Notes: a model not told the origin generated them from the letters alone. Shown: positions 35,948 to 49,096, counted from the stretch's first letter. The stretch: DNA of 62,652 nt from Myxococcota bacterium (GCA_028285625.1 JANQOX010000018.1:83245-145896), one strand, 5' to 3'. Translations and numbers: made by a program.

Positions 35948-36403
35948 ATGAGTCAGAAAGCGACACGGAAGAAGCCCTCCCGGGAAGCGATGATCCGCGC
36001 TCTGGTGACGAGCGGGAGTGTGACAGCAGCAGCGACGGAGGTCGGTTGCTCTCGATCAACGATCTACAGGGCCCTTCAAGAGGAGGCATTTGTGGACGCA
36101 TTGGAGGAAGCGCGGGAACGCGCGTCCGATGCGGAGCTGGATGCCCTCGTGGATCTCAGGCGTCGGCAATGCGGCGCGGCCCGGGAGGCATTCAACTTCC
36201 TAGCGGAAATGCTTGCCGACTCGACGGCGGATATCCACACGCGCATTGGAGTCGCCAAGACCCTGCTCAAGGGCGCGGACCCGGCTAGCGAGCAGCTGGC
36301 CAGATGGTCTCTCAAGCGCCGCGACCGGCTTTCGGTCGAGGAAGCCCTCGTCGATGCCCCCGGCACGAGAGCCGAGGCGCAGGCCCTAGGGTTGGTGGAC
36401 TGA
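35948..36403 (+). CDS. Helix-turn-helix protein (phage-type small DNA-binding protein)
   Basis: 151 residues. REAMIRALVTSGSVTAAATEVGCSRSTIYRALQEEAF is a clear HTH, followed by a helical region with repeated Glu/Arg/Ala. The layout resembles phage terminase-small-subunit-like or 'phBC6A51'-type HTH proteins. ATG 35948 has an excellent GGAGGAA site. It may regulate the defence operon 380 bases downstream. Confidence 0.65.
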   Translation: MSQKATRKKPSREAMIRALVTSGSVTAAATEVGCSRSTIYRALQEEAFVDALEEARERASDAELDALVDLRRRQCGAAREAFNFLAEMLADSTADIHTRIGVAKTLLKGADPASEQLARWSLKRRDRLSVEEALVDAPGTRAEAQALGLVD

Positions 36404-36781
36404 TCGAAGCGGCGACTAGCGCCGGACCGGCTGCACAGGTGGCTGGGAGAGCTTCCCGCTCCGGGCCCTAGGACCGGATGCGACCTCGCCCAGATGCAAG
36501 CGCTTGCAATCCCCTTCGGGGCAAGACCTCCCCTTGCAGAAGGCCCCGGTTGCACCGCATGCGCGTTCACGCTTGAGGCAGATTGACGCTCCATGATAGG
36601 GGCGGAGCAAACCATGGGGCCGCGGATGGGCTGGTACAGCCACCGCTATCCCTTCCATGTGCCACATAACCTCGTGTAACATGCTGATCTCACAGCGAGA
36701 TTCCCGTGTCGCCAGGCCCCAACCTAAATCGGCCCTTGGGAGTCCGCTGAGACGAGGGTGATCGGGAGGGAAGGGCTGTGG
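36404..36781. other. Intergenic region upstream of the helicase operon
   Basis: No convincing gene on either strand. It contains a short inverted repeat ATCTC-ACAGC-GAGAT (36687-36701) and an AT-richer stretch near 36655-36685 that could hold the promoter. GGGAGGGAAGGG just before 36782 is the ribosome site for the helicase. Confidence 0.4.
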
Positions 36782-39700
36782 ATGGCCAGGCTTGAGGATC
36801 TCACCACCGGCACCCGCCTCACGGGTCTGACGGCCACAGGCACCGCCACCGTCGAGTCCGCCCAGTGGATCGGCAATCAGGGCCTCAAGGTGATCTTCCG
36901 GGATGCGGACGGCCACCTGGGAGAGCGTTTCGTCTACCGCGACGACGAGCCTTCCCTGGAACTGGTCGAGGCGGGCCGCCCCTGGTCCTTCGACGGCGAC
37001 GGCGACCTCCTGCGGCTCGTCTCCGAGGCTTACCGCATCAACCTCGCGTGGCTCTTCGATCCCTACGTTGCGATCACCACCAGCATCATCGAGCCCCTCC
37101 CGCATCAGATCTCCGCCGTCTACGAGGAGATGCTGCCGCGCCAGCCCATGCGCTTCCTCCTGGCCGACGACCCAGGCGCAGGCAAGACGATCATGGCGGG
37201 CCTGCTCATCAAGGAGCTGAAGGTCCGTGGTGATCTGGAGCGCTGTCTCATCATCTCGCCGGGCTCGCTCACGGACCAGTGGCAGGACGAACTGGCGGAG
37301 AAATTCGGTCTCAACTTCGAGATCCTGACGGGGGACATGATCCAGGCGGCACGCACCGCCAACCCGTTCGAACACAAGAACCTCTTGATTGCGCGCATGG
37401 ATCAGCTCTCCCGGAACGAAGACATTCAGGAGAAGCTCAAGGCTGCGCCCGAGTGGGACCTAGTGATCTGCGACGAGGCCCACCGCATGAGTGGTCACGT
37501 CTTCGGCACCGAGATCAAGCTCACCAAACGCTACCACCTGGGCCGATTGATCGGCGGCCACTGCCGCAACTTCCTCTTGATGACGGCGACGCCCCACAAC
37601 GGAAAAGAGGAAGACTTCCAGATCTTCATGGCACTTCTCGATGGCGACCGCTTCGAGGGCAAGTTCCGTGACGGCGTGCATACCGCCGACCCCTCAGATC
37701 TCATGCGCCGGATGGTCAAGGAAGATCTTCTGCGCTTCGACGGCACCCATCTGTTCCCAGAGCGCCGTTCCCACACCGTCCAATACGAGCTGTCGCCCGA
37801 GGAGGCGCATCTCTACAGCGAGGTCACCGACTACGTTCGCGAGGAGATGAACCGCGTCGAACGCCGGGAAGCAGAGGAGGGAAATTCCCAGCGCCGGGTG
37901 AACGTGGGCTTTGCCCTCATGACCCTCCAGCGCCGATTGGCGTCCTCTCCCGAGTCCATCTACCGGTCGTTGAAACGCAGGAGCGAGCGCCTGGAGAGTC
38001 GGCTGCGCGAGCAGCGGGTCTTGCTCCGTGGTGAGACGGCGAAGCTGGAGTTCGGCGAATCCGTTCTCGATGACCTTGACGAGGACACGCTCGATGACGC
38101 CTACGACGAGGCTCCCCAGGAGGAACGCGAGGACCTAGAAGCCGAGCTGATAGATAACGCCACGGCTGCGGCAACCATTGAGGAGCTGGAGACGGAGATC
38201 CAAAGCCTCAAGAGGCTAGAGGGTCTAGCTCGTGATGTGGTCCGCTCTGGGCAAGACGCCAAGTGGAATCAGCTCAACACGATTCTCGATGACCCGCTCA
38301 TGACCGATGAGAACGGCCACCGCCGCAAGCTCGTCGTGTTCAGCGAGTTCAAGGACACGCTGGCCTACCTGGGGCGACGGATTCGCAACCGCCTCGGGCG
38401 TGAGGAGGCCGTCGTCGAGATCCACGGATCAGTGGCCCGCGAGGAGCGCCGCCGAGTTGTCCATGCCTTCATGAACGACCCCGAGGTCGTGGTGCTCATC
38501 GCGAACGATGCGGCTGGCGAAGGTGTGAACCTCCAGCGTGCCCATCTGATGATCAACTACGACCTCCCGTGGAACCCGAACCGCTTGGAGCAGCGTTTCG
38601 GGCGTATCCACCGCATCGGTCAGCGCGAGGTCTGTCACCTCTGGAACCTCATCGCCAAGGACACGCGCGAGGGCGATGTCTACGTGCGCCTGCTGGAGAA
38701 GCTGGAGATCGAGCGCGAGGCCCTGGGCGGCAAGGTCTACGACGTGCTGGGGCAGCTATTCGATCAGAAGGCCCTTCGCGATCTACTGATGGATGCCGTG
38801 CGCTATGGGAGCGATCCGGCGACCAAGGCGCGACTTGACGAAGCCGTGGACGGTGCCGTCAATCACGAACAGCTACAGCTCGTGCTGGCCGAGCGCGCAC
38901 TGGTGAACGACTCGATGGACACGACACGGATCGCCGCCATCCGCGAGGACATGGAGCGAGCGTTTGCCCGGCGGCTCCAGCCCCACTTTATACAGGCGTT
39001 CTTCCTTGATGCGTTCCCGCGCCTCGGAGGGAAGGCTCATCGGCGCGAGGAGGGACGCTGGGAGATCTCGCACGTCCCTCAGGCTATCCGCGATCGTGAC
39101 CGGCACATTGGGATGGGGGCCGCAGTCGGGAAGCGATACGAGCGCGTGTGTTTCGAAAAGGACCGGGTGGACGAGCAGCCTCGCGCCGAGCTGATATGCC
39201 CAGGGTCTCCGATCCTCGAATCCACGATCGACCTCGTTCTAGAGCGCCACGGCGAGCTGATGAAGCGCGGAGCCGTTCTCGTGGATGACGACGACGCGAG
39301 CGAGACCCCTCGGCTGCTCTTCTATCTGGAGCACGGGATTCAAGACGGCCGAAGGACGCGCCGTGGAGATCCTCTCACCATCTCGAAACGGCTCCAGTTC
39401 GTTGAGGTCGGTCCTGACGGAGACTACCGGCAGGTTGGCGCTGCTCCGTACCTCGACTACCGCTGCACGACTGAGGCCGAAAGCGAAGCTCTGGCTTCGG
39501 AGGTTGATGCGGATTGGCTCAAGCGAGATTGGGAGCAGGAGGTTCTGGGCTTCGCAAGCGCGAGTGTGATCCCGGGGCATCTGGAAGAGGTGCGGTCTCA
39601 GAGATTGGAGCAAATCGACAAAGTTGAGCGCGAGGTGAAGGCGCGGCTTACCAAGGAGATCAGCTATTGGGATCGTCGGGCTCAGGACCTCAAGGAGAAG

Positions 39701-40306
39701 GAACGATCCGGGAAGGATACCCGTCTTCCGGCGGGTGTTGCCCAAGAGCGAGCGGACGCTCTCGCCGACCGCCTCCAGAGTCGAGCGGCTGAGCTTCAGA
39801 AGGAACGCCACATCGTGCCCGGTGCGCCGCAGGTCAAGGGTGGTGCCCTCATCATTCCGAGAGGGCTGTTGGAGAAACTTCAGGGGCGCGCTGCTGTGTC
39901 TGCCGATGACGGCGTGGACGCCGAGGCGCGCAAGCGGGTCGAAATGATCGCCATGAAGGTGGTGATGGATGCCGAGCGCGCTCTAGGTCGTAACCCCAAG
40001 GACGTGAGCGCCACGAAGGGGCTTGGGCACGACCTCGAATCGCGATGTGACGACGGCAGCTTAGTCTTTATCGAGGTCAAGGGGCGGGTGAACGGCGCGG
40101 ATCAGGTGACACTCACCACCAATGAGATCCGGCGTGCGAACAATGTTCCCGAGCAGTTTCGTCTTGCGATCGTCATGGTTGAGAAAGATGCGGGGGGCGA
40201 TCCCGTCTACGTTCGGAACTTTGACTTCGGCGAACCCGGGTTCGCGCAGAACTCGTCGTCATTCAATCTAGGCACGCTCTTGCGGCATGGAGGCCCGCCC
40301 GAGTGA
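36782..40306 (+). CDS. SNF2/DEAH-type helicase with C-terminal DUF3883-like nuclease domain
   Basis: 1174 residues. Helicase motif I is DDPGAGKTIMAG (Lys about 135), motif II DEAH (about 231), motif III TATPHNGKEEDF. The second lobe has VVFSEFKDT, ANDAAGEGVNLQRA and PWNPNRLEQRFGRIHRIGQ. A coiled, acidic region follows lobe 2. Near the C terminus GLGHDLESRCDDGSLVFIEVKGR matches DUF3883, a predicted PD-(D/E)xK-like domain. ATG 36782 is chosen for its strong ribosome site. The next gene overlaps its stop. This protein resembles the SNF2 component (DrmD-like) of DISARM-related systems, where a helicase acts with a DNA methylase. Confidence 0.9.
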   Translation: MARLEDLTTGTRLTGLTATGTATVESAQWIGNQGLKVIFRDADGHLGERFVYRDDEPSLELVEAGRPWSFDGDGDLLRLVSEAYRINLAWLFDPYVAITTSIIEPLPHQISAVYEEMLPRQPMRFLLADDPGAGKTIMAGLLIKELKVRGDLERCLIISPGSLTDQWQDELAEKFGLNFEILTGDMIQAARTANPFEHKNLLIARMDQLSRNEDIQEKLKAAPEWDLVICDEAHRMSGHVFGTEIKLTKRYHLGRLIGGHCRNFLLMTATPHNGKEEDFQIFMALLDGDRFEGKFRDGVHTADPSDLMRRMVKEDLLRFDGTHLFPERRSHTVQYELSPEEAHLYSEVTDYVREEMNRVERREAEEGNSQRRVNVGFALMTLQRRLASSPESIYRSLKRRSERLESRLREQRVLLRGETAKLEFGESVLDDLDEDTLDDAYDEAPQEEREDLEAELIDNATAAATIEELETEIQSLKRLEGLARDVVRSGQDAKWNQLNTILDDPLMTDENGHRRKLVVFSEFKDTLAYLGRRIRNRLGREEAVVEIHGSVAREERRRVVHAFMNDPEVVVLIANDAAGEGVNLQRAHLMINYDLPWNPNRLEQRFGRIHRIGQREVCHLWNLIAKDTREGDVYVRLLEKLEIEREALGGKVYDVLGQLFDQKALRDLLMDAVRYGSDPATKARLDEAVDGAVNHEQLQLVLAERALVNDSMDTTRIAAIREDMERAFARRLQPHFIQAFFLDAFPRLGGKAHRREEGRWEISHVPQAIRDRDRHIGMGAAVGKRYERVCFEKDRVDEQPRAELICPGSPILESTIDLVLERHGELMKRGAVLVDDDDASETPRLLFYLEHGIQDGRRTRRGDPLTISKRLQFVEVGPDGDYRQVGAAPYLDYRCTTEAESEALASEVDADWLKRDWEQEVLGFASASVIPGHLEEVRSQRLEQIDKVEREVKARLTKEISYWDRRAQDLKEKERSGKDTRLPAGVAQERADALADRLQSRAAELQKERHIVPGAPQVKGGALIIPRGLLEKLQGRAAVSADDGVDAEARKRVEMIAMKVVMDAERALGRNPKDVSATKGLGHDLESRCDDGSLVFIEVKGRVNGADQVTLTTNEIRRANNVPEQFRLAIVMVEKDAGGDPVYVRNFDFGEPGFAQNSSSFNLGTLLRHGGPPE

Positions 40307-43152
40307 AGCCTCTTCGGAAGAAATTGATTGAAGTTGCTTTGCCACTGAAGGCAATCAACAAAGAGTCGGCCCGCGAAAAATCTCTCCGGCATGGACATCC
40401 GTCAACCCTCCATCTTTGGTGGGCACGCCGCCCGTTGGCATCGTGTAGAGCCGTTCTGTTCTCCCAGTTAGTCGATGACCCCTCCGCTTGGCCCGAGAGG
40501 TTCTCAACCGAGGAGGCTCAAGACGCAGAGCGCGAGCGGTTGTTTGACCTGATTCGCGAACTGGTCGTCTGGGAGAACAGCAACAACGAAGAGGTGCTCG
40601 GAGCCGCTCGGCAAGAGATCGCTCGCTCACTCGCGTGGGAGCGTGGAGAGGAGCCGCCGGTCGAAGCGAGCGAGGTCTGCGACTACCTCCAAGAATTTGG
40701 GCCATGTGTTTATGATCCGTTCTGCGGCGCGGGCTCAATTCCGCTGGAAGCTCAGCGACTTGGCCTGAAGGCGGCGGGTTCAGATCTGAATCCTGTTGCA
40801 GTGATGATTTCTAAGGCGCTTGTCGAATTTCCGCCCAGCTTTGTTGGGCGCGCGCCTGTTCACCCGGACGCGCAGGCACACCTTGGCGACGAGGCGCGTG
40901 GGGCTAGCCGAGGGCTAGAGGGGCTCGCGGAAGACATACGCCACTATGGGCGCTGGATACACGAGCAGGCGGCAAAGAAGATCGGGCACATCTACCCGGA
41001 TGCGGAGCTTCCCGAGCAGCATGGTGGGGGAAGCGCGAAGGTGATCGCGTGGATCTGGGCCCGCACTGTTGCAAGTCCTGACCCCTCTTGTATGGGGGCG
41101 CAGATCCCTCTCGTTAAGTCGTTCTCACTATCGACGCGGAAGGGGAATCGAGCTTGGGTAGAGCCCGTAGTCAACAAAGCCGAGAGGACGTATCGGTTCG
41201 AGGTCAGGACCGGAAGTGGCAAGGCTCCCGCCCCGACTGTTGGGCGCACGGCAGCCACCTGCTTACTCTCGGGCCAAGCGATACCGCTGAGCTATGTGCA
41301 AGAGGAGGCGCGAGCTGGCCGACTAGGCGTCCGGCTCATGGCAGTTGTTGCTGATGCTGAGAGGGGTCGAACCTTCGTTGCGCCGACAGATGAGCACGAA
41401 CAGGCTGCGCTTTCCGTAAAGGCCGACGGCTACCCGGTTGGCGAAATCGACCATTGGCGTAGTTGCACCAACTGTGTTGTTTACGGCATGACGAGCTTCG
41501 AGAGCCTCTTTTCGAATCGCCAGCTCGTCGCGCTCACTACGTTCTCCGAGCTTGTTCGAGAGGCTCGGGAGCAGGTGGTAAAGGACGGCCTGAATGCGGG
41601 CTGGCGACTAGATGGGATTAGGCTGGCTGATGGTGGGGCCGAGTTGGACGCATACGCTGACGCAGTGGCTGTCTATCTCGCGTTCGCGGTGGATCGCAGT
41701 GCGAACACGCTTTGTACGCTTGCGCGCTGGACTCCTGATCGGCAACAGACCGTCACCGTGTTTTCTCGCCAAGCCTTGCCAATGACTTGGGATTTTCCCG
41801 AGGTCAACCCGTTCTCTGGCGCTGCCGGGGACATCGAGGTCTCGGCGAAGGGAGTTGCGAGCGGCCTCGCCGGTGCCGCGTGCATCGGCCAGGGGCGAAT
41901 CAGTCAGGTTGATGCGACGGACGTCGAGTACCCACAGCGGGACACGGTGCTTTCTACTGACCCTCCCTACTATGACAATATCCCGTACTCGAATCTCTCG
42001 GACTATTTCTACCTGTGGATGCGCAACTCGATCCGGGATTTGTTCCCGTCGATCTTCTCGACAGTCCAAGTCCCGAAGATGGGTGAGCTCGTTGCGAACC
42101 AGTTTCGCTACGGAGGGAGGCAGGAGGCAGACGAGTTCTTCTTGAGCGGAATGAGCGCTGCGATAAGGAGCATGACGGAGCAGACTGGGAGTTCCGCACC
42201 GGCAACGATCTTCTACGCGTTCAAGCAGGCAGAAGTACGCGCTGAGGGAATCGCATCGACGGGCTGGGCCACCTTCCTGGAGTCATTGATTGCTTCGGGC
42301 CTCTCGGTTGTCGGAACTTGGCCGATTCGCACCGAGATGGCGACCCGCCAGATGGCGTTTGGGAACAATGCGCTCGCGTCGTCGATCGTGCTTGTCTGCC
42401 GGAAGCGACCGGAGGAAGCTGAATCAGTTTCTCGCGGCGACTTCAGGCGGATTTTGAGGTCCGAGCTTCCTGAGGCAATCGCGACGCTGGAAAAGAGCAG
42501 CGTCGCTCCGGTAGACCTGGCTCAAGCCTCAATTGGCCCTGGAATGGCAATCTTCTCTCGGTACTCCGGTGTGTTGGAGGCTGATGGAACGAATATGTCT
42601 GTTCGAAGTGCTCTTCAGCTCATCAACGAAGTGTCAGACGAAGCACGAGGAGAGGAAGAGGGTGTCCTAGATAGCGATACAAGATTCGCTGTTACGTGGT
42701 TCGAGACTTACGGATATGAAGTAGGCGAATTTGGGGAAGCGGATACGCTGGCCAAGGCTCGTAATGTGTCCGTGGAGGGAGTAGAGGAAGCGGGCATCAT
42801 TAGGTCCGCGGCGGGAAAGGTCCGCGTCTTGAGACGCGCTGAGCTGCCGGAGGATTGGGACCCGCAGACAGACGAAAGGCTGACCGTGTGGGAGGCGGCG
42901 CAGCATCTAATCAAGCGACTAGATGAGAAGGGCGAGGGCGAGGCATCAGAGCTACTGGCCCAATTGGGGGCTGGTGCGGAACAAGCTCGAAACCTGGCAT
43001 ACCGGCTCTATAGCGCTTGTGAGCGTCAAGGCTGGGCTGATGAGGCTCAGGCATATAACGGCCTCGTGCTGGCATGGCCGGAGCTGGAGAAGCTCGCCGG
43101 AGAGGGCGTCTCTTCCATTGCGGATGCGCCGCAGGCTGAGTTGTTCGAGTGA
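40303..43152 (+). CDS. DUF1156-containing DNA methyltransferase
   Basis: 949 residues. The N terminus LHLWWARRPLASCRAVLFSQLVDDPS is the DUF1156 signature. SAM-binding motif I is DPFCGAGSIPLEAQRLGL (about 138-155). The catalytic motif DPPYYDNIPYSNLSDYFYLW lies at about 552, typical of amino-methyltransferases acting on adenine or cytosine N4. GTG 40303 overlaps the helicase stop. DUF1156 proteins are known partners of DUF499 ATPases in phage-defence clusters. It may mark host DNA. Confidence 0.92.
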   Translation: MKPLRKKLIEVALPLKAINKESAREKSLRHGHPSTLHLWWARRPLASCRAVLFSQLVDDPSAWPERFSTEEAQDAERERLFDLIRELVVWENSNNEEVLGAARQEIARSLAWERGEEPPVEASEVCDYLQEFGPCVYDPFCGAGSIPLEAQRLGLKAAGSDLNPVAVMISKALVEFPPSFVGRAPVHPDAQAHLGDEARGASRGLEGLAEDIRHYGRWIHEQAAKKIGHIYPDAELPEQHGGGSAKVIAWIWARTVASPDPSCMGAQIPLVKSFSLSTRKGNRAWVEPVVNKAERTYRFEVRTGSGKAPAPTVGRTAATCLLSGQAIPLSYVQEEARAGRLGVRLMAVVADAERGRTFVAPTDEHEQAALSVKADGYPVGEIDHWRSCTNCVVYGMTSFESLFSNRQLVALTTFSELVREAREQVVKDGLNAGWRLDGIRLADGGAELDAYADAVAVYLAFAVDRSANTLCTLARWTPDRQQTVTVFSRQALPMTWDFPEVNPFSGAAGDIEVSAKGVASGLAGAACIGQGRISQVDATDVEYPQRDTVLSTDPPYYDNIPYSNLSDYFYLWMRNSIRDLFPSIFSTVQVPKMGELVANQFRYGGRQEADEFFLSGMSAAIRSMTEQTGSSAPATIFYAFKQAEVRAEGIASTGWATFLESLIASGLSVVGTWPIRTEMATRQMAFGNNALASSIVLVCRKRPEEAESVSRGDFRRILRSELPEAIATLEKSSVAPVDLAQASIGPGMAIFSRYSGVLEADGTNMSVRSALQLINEVSDEARGEEEGVLDSDTRFAVTWFETYGYEVGEFGEADTLAKARNVSVEGVEEAGIIRSAAGKVRVLRRAELPEDWDPQTDERLTVWEAAQHLIKRLDEKGEGEASELLAQLGAGAEQARNLAYRLYSACERQGWADEAQAYNGLVLAWPELEKLAGEGVSSIADAPQAELFE

Positions 43153-43165
43153 GAAGGAGTGAGCC

Positions 43166-46468
<3,303 letters not shown>

Positions 46469-46477
46469 GTCTGGCCA

Positions 46478-47032
46478 ATGATCGTGGGCGAATGCTTCCC
46501 CTCCGATACGGATAAGGACCTTATGCACGCCCAGTCGGAGGTCTACCTCGAACAGCTGTGGGTGCTATTCGAGGAGGCGCGAAGGGCCATCGTCGATACA
46601 AAGTCCAAGAGCCAGCTCGGCGTGGATGCGTGGCTCATGTCCGATGCGCTCAAGACAGAGCGATTCGATCATCGTCCACTGCAGCGCCTGCATGACCTGA
46701 TGGCGGCATCGTTCCGCCGCTGGTTGCGCCCCGCGGAACAAATCCCATTCGCGGATGACGCCGAAGCCGTTCGGCGCTTCAAGATCAAGAGCTGGCGATC
46801 CTATGTTGCCAGCGAGGCCCGGAGCCTCTGCGCCGATGCGGGATTGGCGAAGGCGATCGTAGTAGCGGTGGTGCGGGCCAATACGGACGAAGGCTATGCG
46901 GCAGAAGCCATCCTCTCCTCGGCAGTTGACGAGAGGTACGGGGCGAAGCCCGGGACTTGGTCGGACATCAGCGAGGTGCCTCCAGGGCTTGCGGACGACG
47001 AGGACTTCGAAACTGTTGCTGGAGGCGCTTGA
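46478..47032 (+). CDS. Unknown small protein at the end of the helicase-methylase-ATPase operon
   Basis: 184 residues, mixed charge, no membrane segment, no motif recognised. Residues 18-120 look helical (EVYLEQLWVLFEEARRAIVD; LQRLHDLMAASFRRWLRP). ATG 46478 starts 9 bases after the DUF499 stop, so it is almost surely co-transcribed. DUF1156/DUF499 clusters usually include a ~200-residue accessory protein (for example DUF3780). Whether this is one cannot be judged by eye. Confidence 0.65.
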   Translation: MIVGECFPSDTDKDLMHAQSEVYLEQLWVLFEEARRAIVDTKSKSQLGVDAWLMSDALKTERFDHRPLQRLHDLMAASFRRWLRPAEQIPFADDAEAVRRFKIKSWRSYVASEARSLCADAGLAKAIVVAVVRANTDEGYAAEAILSSAVDERYGAKPGTWSDISEVPPGLADDEDFETVAGGA

Positions 47033-47037
47033 TCGAG

Positions 47038-47166
47038 ATGAAATCGATTTCACCCTGCACATCCGTTGCTGCGCTTATCCTCGGGGCCGCGGTGCTATCG
47101 GCTTCCAGCGCCAGCGCCAGCGCCAGCGCCAGCGCGCAAGCGAGTCCCCGGACCCATACGCCATGA
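47038..47166 (+). CDS. Possible 42-residue secreted peptide with SA repeats
   Basis: The frame from ATG 47038 starts MKSIS, then a hydrophobic stretch (VAALILGAAVLSASSA) like a signal peptide, then Ser-Ala repeats encoded by the CCAGCG array, ending at TGA which overlaps the next ATG (ATGA). The overlap suggests translational coupling, but ribosome site and conservation are unclear. Confidence 0.25.
   Translation: MKSISPCTSVAALILGAAVLSASSASASASASAQASPRTHTP
47105..47134. repeat. CCAGCG hexamer repeated five times
   Basis: Five exact tandem copies of CCAGCG. Copy-number change would keep any reading frame, so it would alter length rather than switch expression. It lies 29 bases before the ATG of the next gene and could affect its translation. 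Confidence 0.85.
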
Positions 47167-47768
47167 CCTTCTTCAGGTTCCGTCCCTGGAAGGGTGCCAA
47201 CTACGAGCAGGGGTGGCATGGCGTACGTACGCTCATCGTGGGCGAGTCCCACTACAGTGGCAGGTTTGACTGCGGCGAAGAGCTGACTCAGTCGTGTGTG
47301 CGAGAGTGGGCTTCGACCGGCAAGGGGGCGCGATTCTGGGCCGCGATTGAGCGCACGATGCTCGGTGACCTACCGGCTAACCGCGTCGAGTTCTGGGATT
47401 CCGTTGGATTCTACAACTACGTGCAGGATCTCCTGTTGCCCCACACTCGGCCGAGGGTGGCCCATCTACGCGCTGGCCAGCTCCCTTTCCTCCGGGCCCT
47501 ACGCTCGCTGCAGCCGGAACTTGTGGTGATCTACGGCAAGGATGTGTGGAACAAGGGCCTGCCTCCTCACACGCATCGAGTCGCCAACTGGCGAGAGGGC
47601 GATGAGGAGGTGTGCGGGTACCAACTCCCCAAGACCGGCCATATCCCCCTCGTTCTTGGCAACATCCCCCATCCGCGCGGAGGCCACTCGCACGCCAGAT
47701 GGTACCCAGTGATTCGTCGGGCGAGAGACTTCGTGAAGGCAGGACGCCAGCGCATGAGTCCGGCTTGA
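47163..47768 (+). CDS. Uracil-DNA-glycosylase-superfamily-like protein of unknown function
   Basis: 201 residues. The N terminus RTLIVGESHYSGRFD followed by FWDSVGFYNYVQDLL and LQPELVVIYGKDVWNKGL resembles the UDG-like fold (GESH/GE...P motif, then conserved aromatic residues), used by several uncharacterised prokaryotic proteins. The Asp/His residues needed for true UDG activity are not clearly placed. ATG 47163 follows a hexamer repeat. It probably belongs to the upstream defence operon or starts a separate unit. Confidence 0.5.
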   Translation: MTFFRFRPWKGANYEQGWHGVRTLIVGESHYSGRFDCGEELTQSCVREWASTGKGARFWAAIERTMLGDLPANRVEFWDSVGFYNYVQDLLLPHTRPRVAHLRAGQLPFLRALRSLQPELVVIYGKDVWNKGLPPHTHRVANWREGDEEVCGYQLPKTGHIPLVLGNIPHPRGGHSHARWYPVIRRARDFVKAGRQRMSPA

Positions 47769-47843
47769 GGTTGTCGTCCGCCACCGAGACCTCCGCGAAC
47801 ACCGGAACTAGCGCCAGCCGAGGAGGGGTCTGATGGAAGAGAG

Positions 47844-48767
47844 ATGCGGCGAGGACCCCGAGTGAAGCTTCTCTACAAGTACCTGAGCGCGGAGCGAGTC
47901 GATGTACTCGAATCCGAACGGGTTCGATTCACTCAGCCTGCCGCCTTCAACGACCCATTCGAAGCTAGGCCCTTCATCGAAGGCGTCGCGAAGGGCCGGG
48001 AACTCGATGAAGCCGTTGATCGAGCCCTCGACGCTGAAATCAACACGCTCTGGAAGCGGCTTCCTCCCCAGGATCGGAGGAAGTTGACACTCGACGAGTA
48101 CCGAGAGCTGCTCGACGAGCACCGCCCTCGCCTTCGGACGGAAATGGCCGACCGTCAGCCGGAAATGGGGCAGGAGCTGCGAGAGCAGATCTATGCGGAG
48201 GCGAACCGAACCCTCGGAGTTCTCTCCCTCACGGAACACCCAGACAACCTGTTGATGTGGTCGCACTACGCGAACAGCCACGAGGGGATCGTCCTGGGCT
48301 TGGATGCGAGTGCCCCGTGGTTCATCGACGATCGGATCCATGACTCACTCCGTGGACTCCGGAAGATCGACTACAGAAGCTTGCGCCCCCGAGCCACGGC
48401 GAATTCGCTCACGATGATGGAAGTCCTCTTCACGAAGAGCCTCGACTGGCGATACGAGGACGAGTGGCGCGCCGTTCGGCGGATCGACGACGCGTTTCAA
48501 GTGGCCTCTGATACAGAGCATCCGGTATGCCTGGTCCCACTTCCTTCTCACATCGTCCGCGAGGTTATTCTGGGTGCGCGGATTGGTGACGGCACACGCG
48601 AGCGCGTACTAGCGGCTCTTGCGCGTTCCGGCTACTCAGAAGTCCGAGTACTCGAAGCGTCGATGGACGAGCAAGAGTTCAAGCTCAACCTCAACGAGGC
48701 AGCGCAGGGTGAGGCCGGCCCGTCCCATGGAGGGGGCTCGGAGGCGTGCGGCAATCCGAAATCCTAG
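47844..48767 (+). CDS. DUF2971-domain protein
   Basis: 307 residues. The N terminus LLYKYLSAERVDVLESERVRFTQPAAFNDPFEARP and the middle LTEHPDNLLMWSHYANSHEGIVLGLD are typical of DUF2971, a family common in defence islands and of unknown biochemical role. ATG 47844 has GGAAGAG upstream. The C-terminal ~30 residues are Gly/Ser/Glu-rich. Confidence 0.85.
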   Translation: MRRGPRVKLLYKYLSAERVDVLESERVRFTQPAAFNDPFEARPFIEGVAKGRELDEAVDRALDAEINTLWKRLPPQDRRKLTLDEYRELLDEHRPRLRTEMADRQPEMGQELREQIYAEANRTLGVLSLTEHPDNLLMWSHYANSHEGIVLGLDASAPWFIDDRIHDSLRGLRKIDYRSLRPRATANSLTMMEVLFTKSLDWRYEDEWRAVRRIDDAFQVASDTEHPVCLVPLPSHIVREVILGARIGDGTRERVLAALARSGYSEVRVLEASMDEQEFKLNLNEAAQGEAGPSHGGGSEACGNPKS

Positions 48768-48835
48768 ACTCGGCCAAGGACCGGCTCTCGGAGTGGCAGG
48801 CTTCCCGAGCTAGCCCTTCGCAGGGGAGGGACCAC

Positions 48836-49096
48836 GTGAAGGCGTTCCCGAGTCTCATAGTTCTTTCCGCCCTCGCCATAGGGTGCTCAACCGCGCCCGT
48901 CACCTACGAGCCCATCAGCGGTGCTGAGGTTGCGCCCTTTGAGCAGGCCAAGGCGGTATGTGCGAATCGCAAGAAGGCCCAGGAATGGGGCGTCGTCGCC
49001 GGTGATGACTCGGTCATCGGCGGCGCTGTGGCGACCCACCACTCCTTCGAGTCGTGCATGGCGCAATATGGCTGGGTGCGGCAAACCCGACGCTAG
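48836..49096 (+). CDS. Small lipoprotein of unknown function
   Basis: 86 residues. The signal segment FPSLIVLSALAIGC ends with a lipobox Cys. The mature part has two Cys (VCANRKK, ESCMAQYGW) and a Gly-rich hydrophobic patch (DDSVIGGAVATHHSF). GTG 48836 is preferred because GGGGAGGG lies just upstream; a longer frame from 48746 overlaps the DUF2971 gene. The Gly-rich pattern recalls small glycine-zipper outer-membrane lipoproteins. Confidence 0.65.
   Translation: MKAFPSLIVLSALAIGCSTAPVTYEPISGAEVAPFEQAKAVCANRKKAQEWGVVAGDDSVIGGAVATHHSFESCMAQYGWVRQTRR

Noticed and set aside
35948..36403. Prophage structural genes near the HTH/terminase-like protein
   Set aside because: No capsid, portal, tail or large terminase gene is present, so the island is not a prophage.
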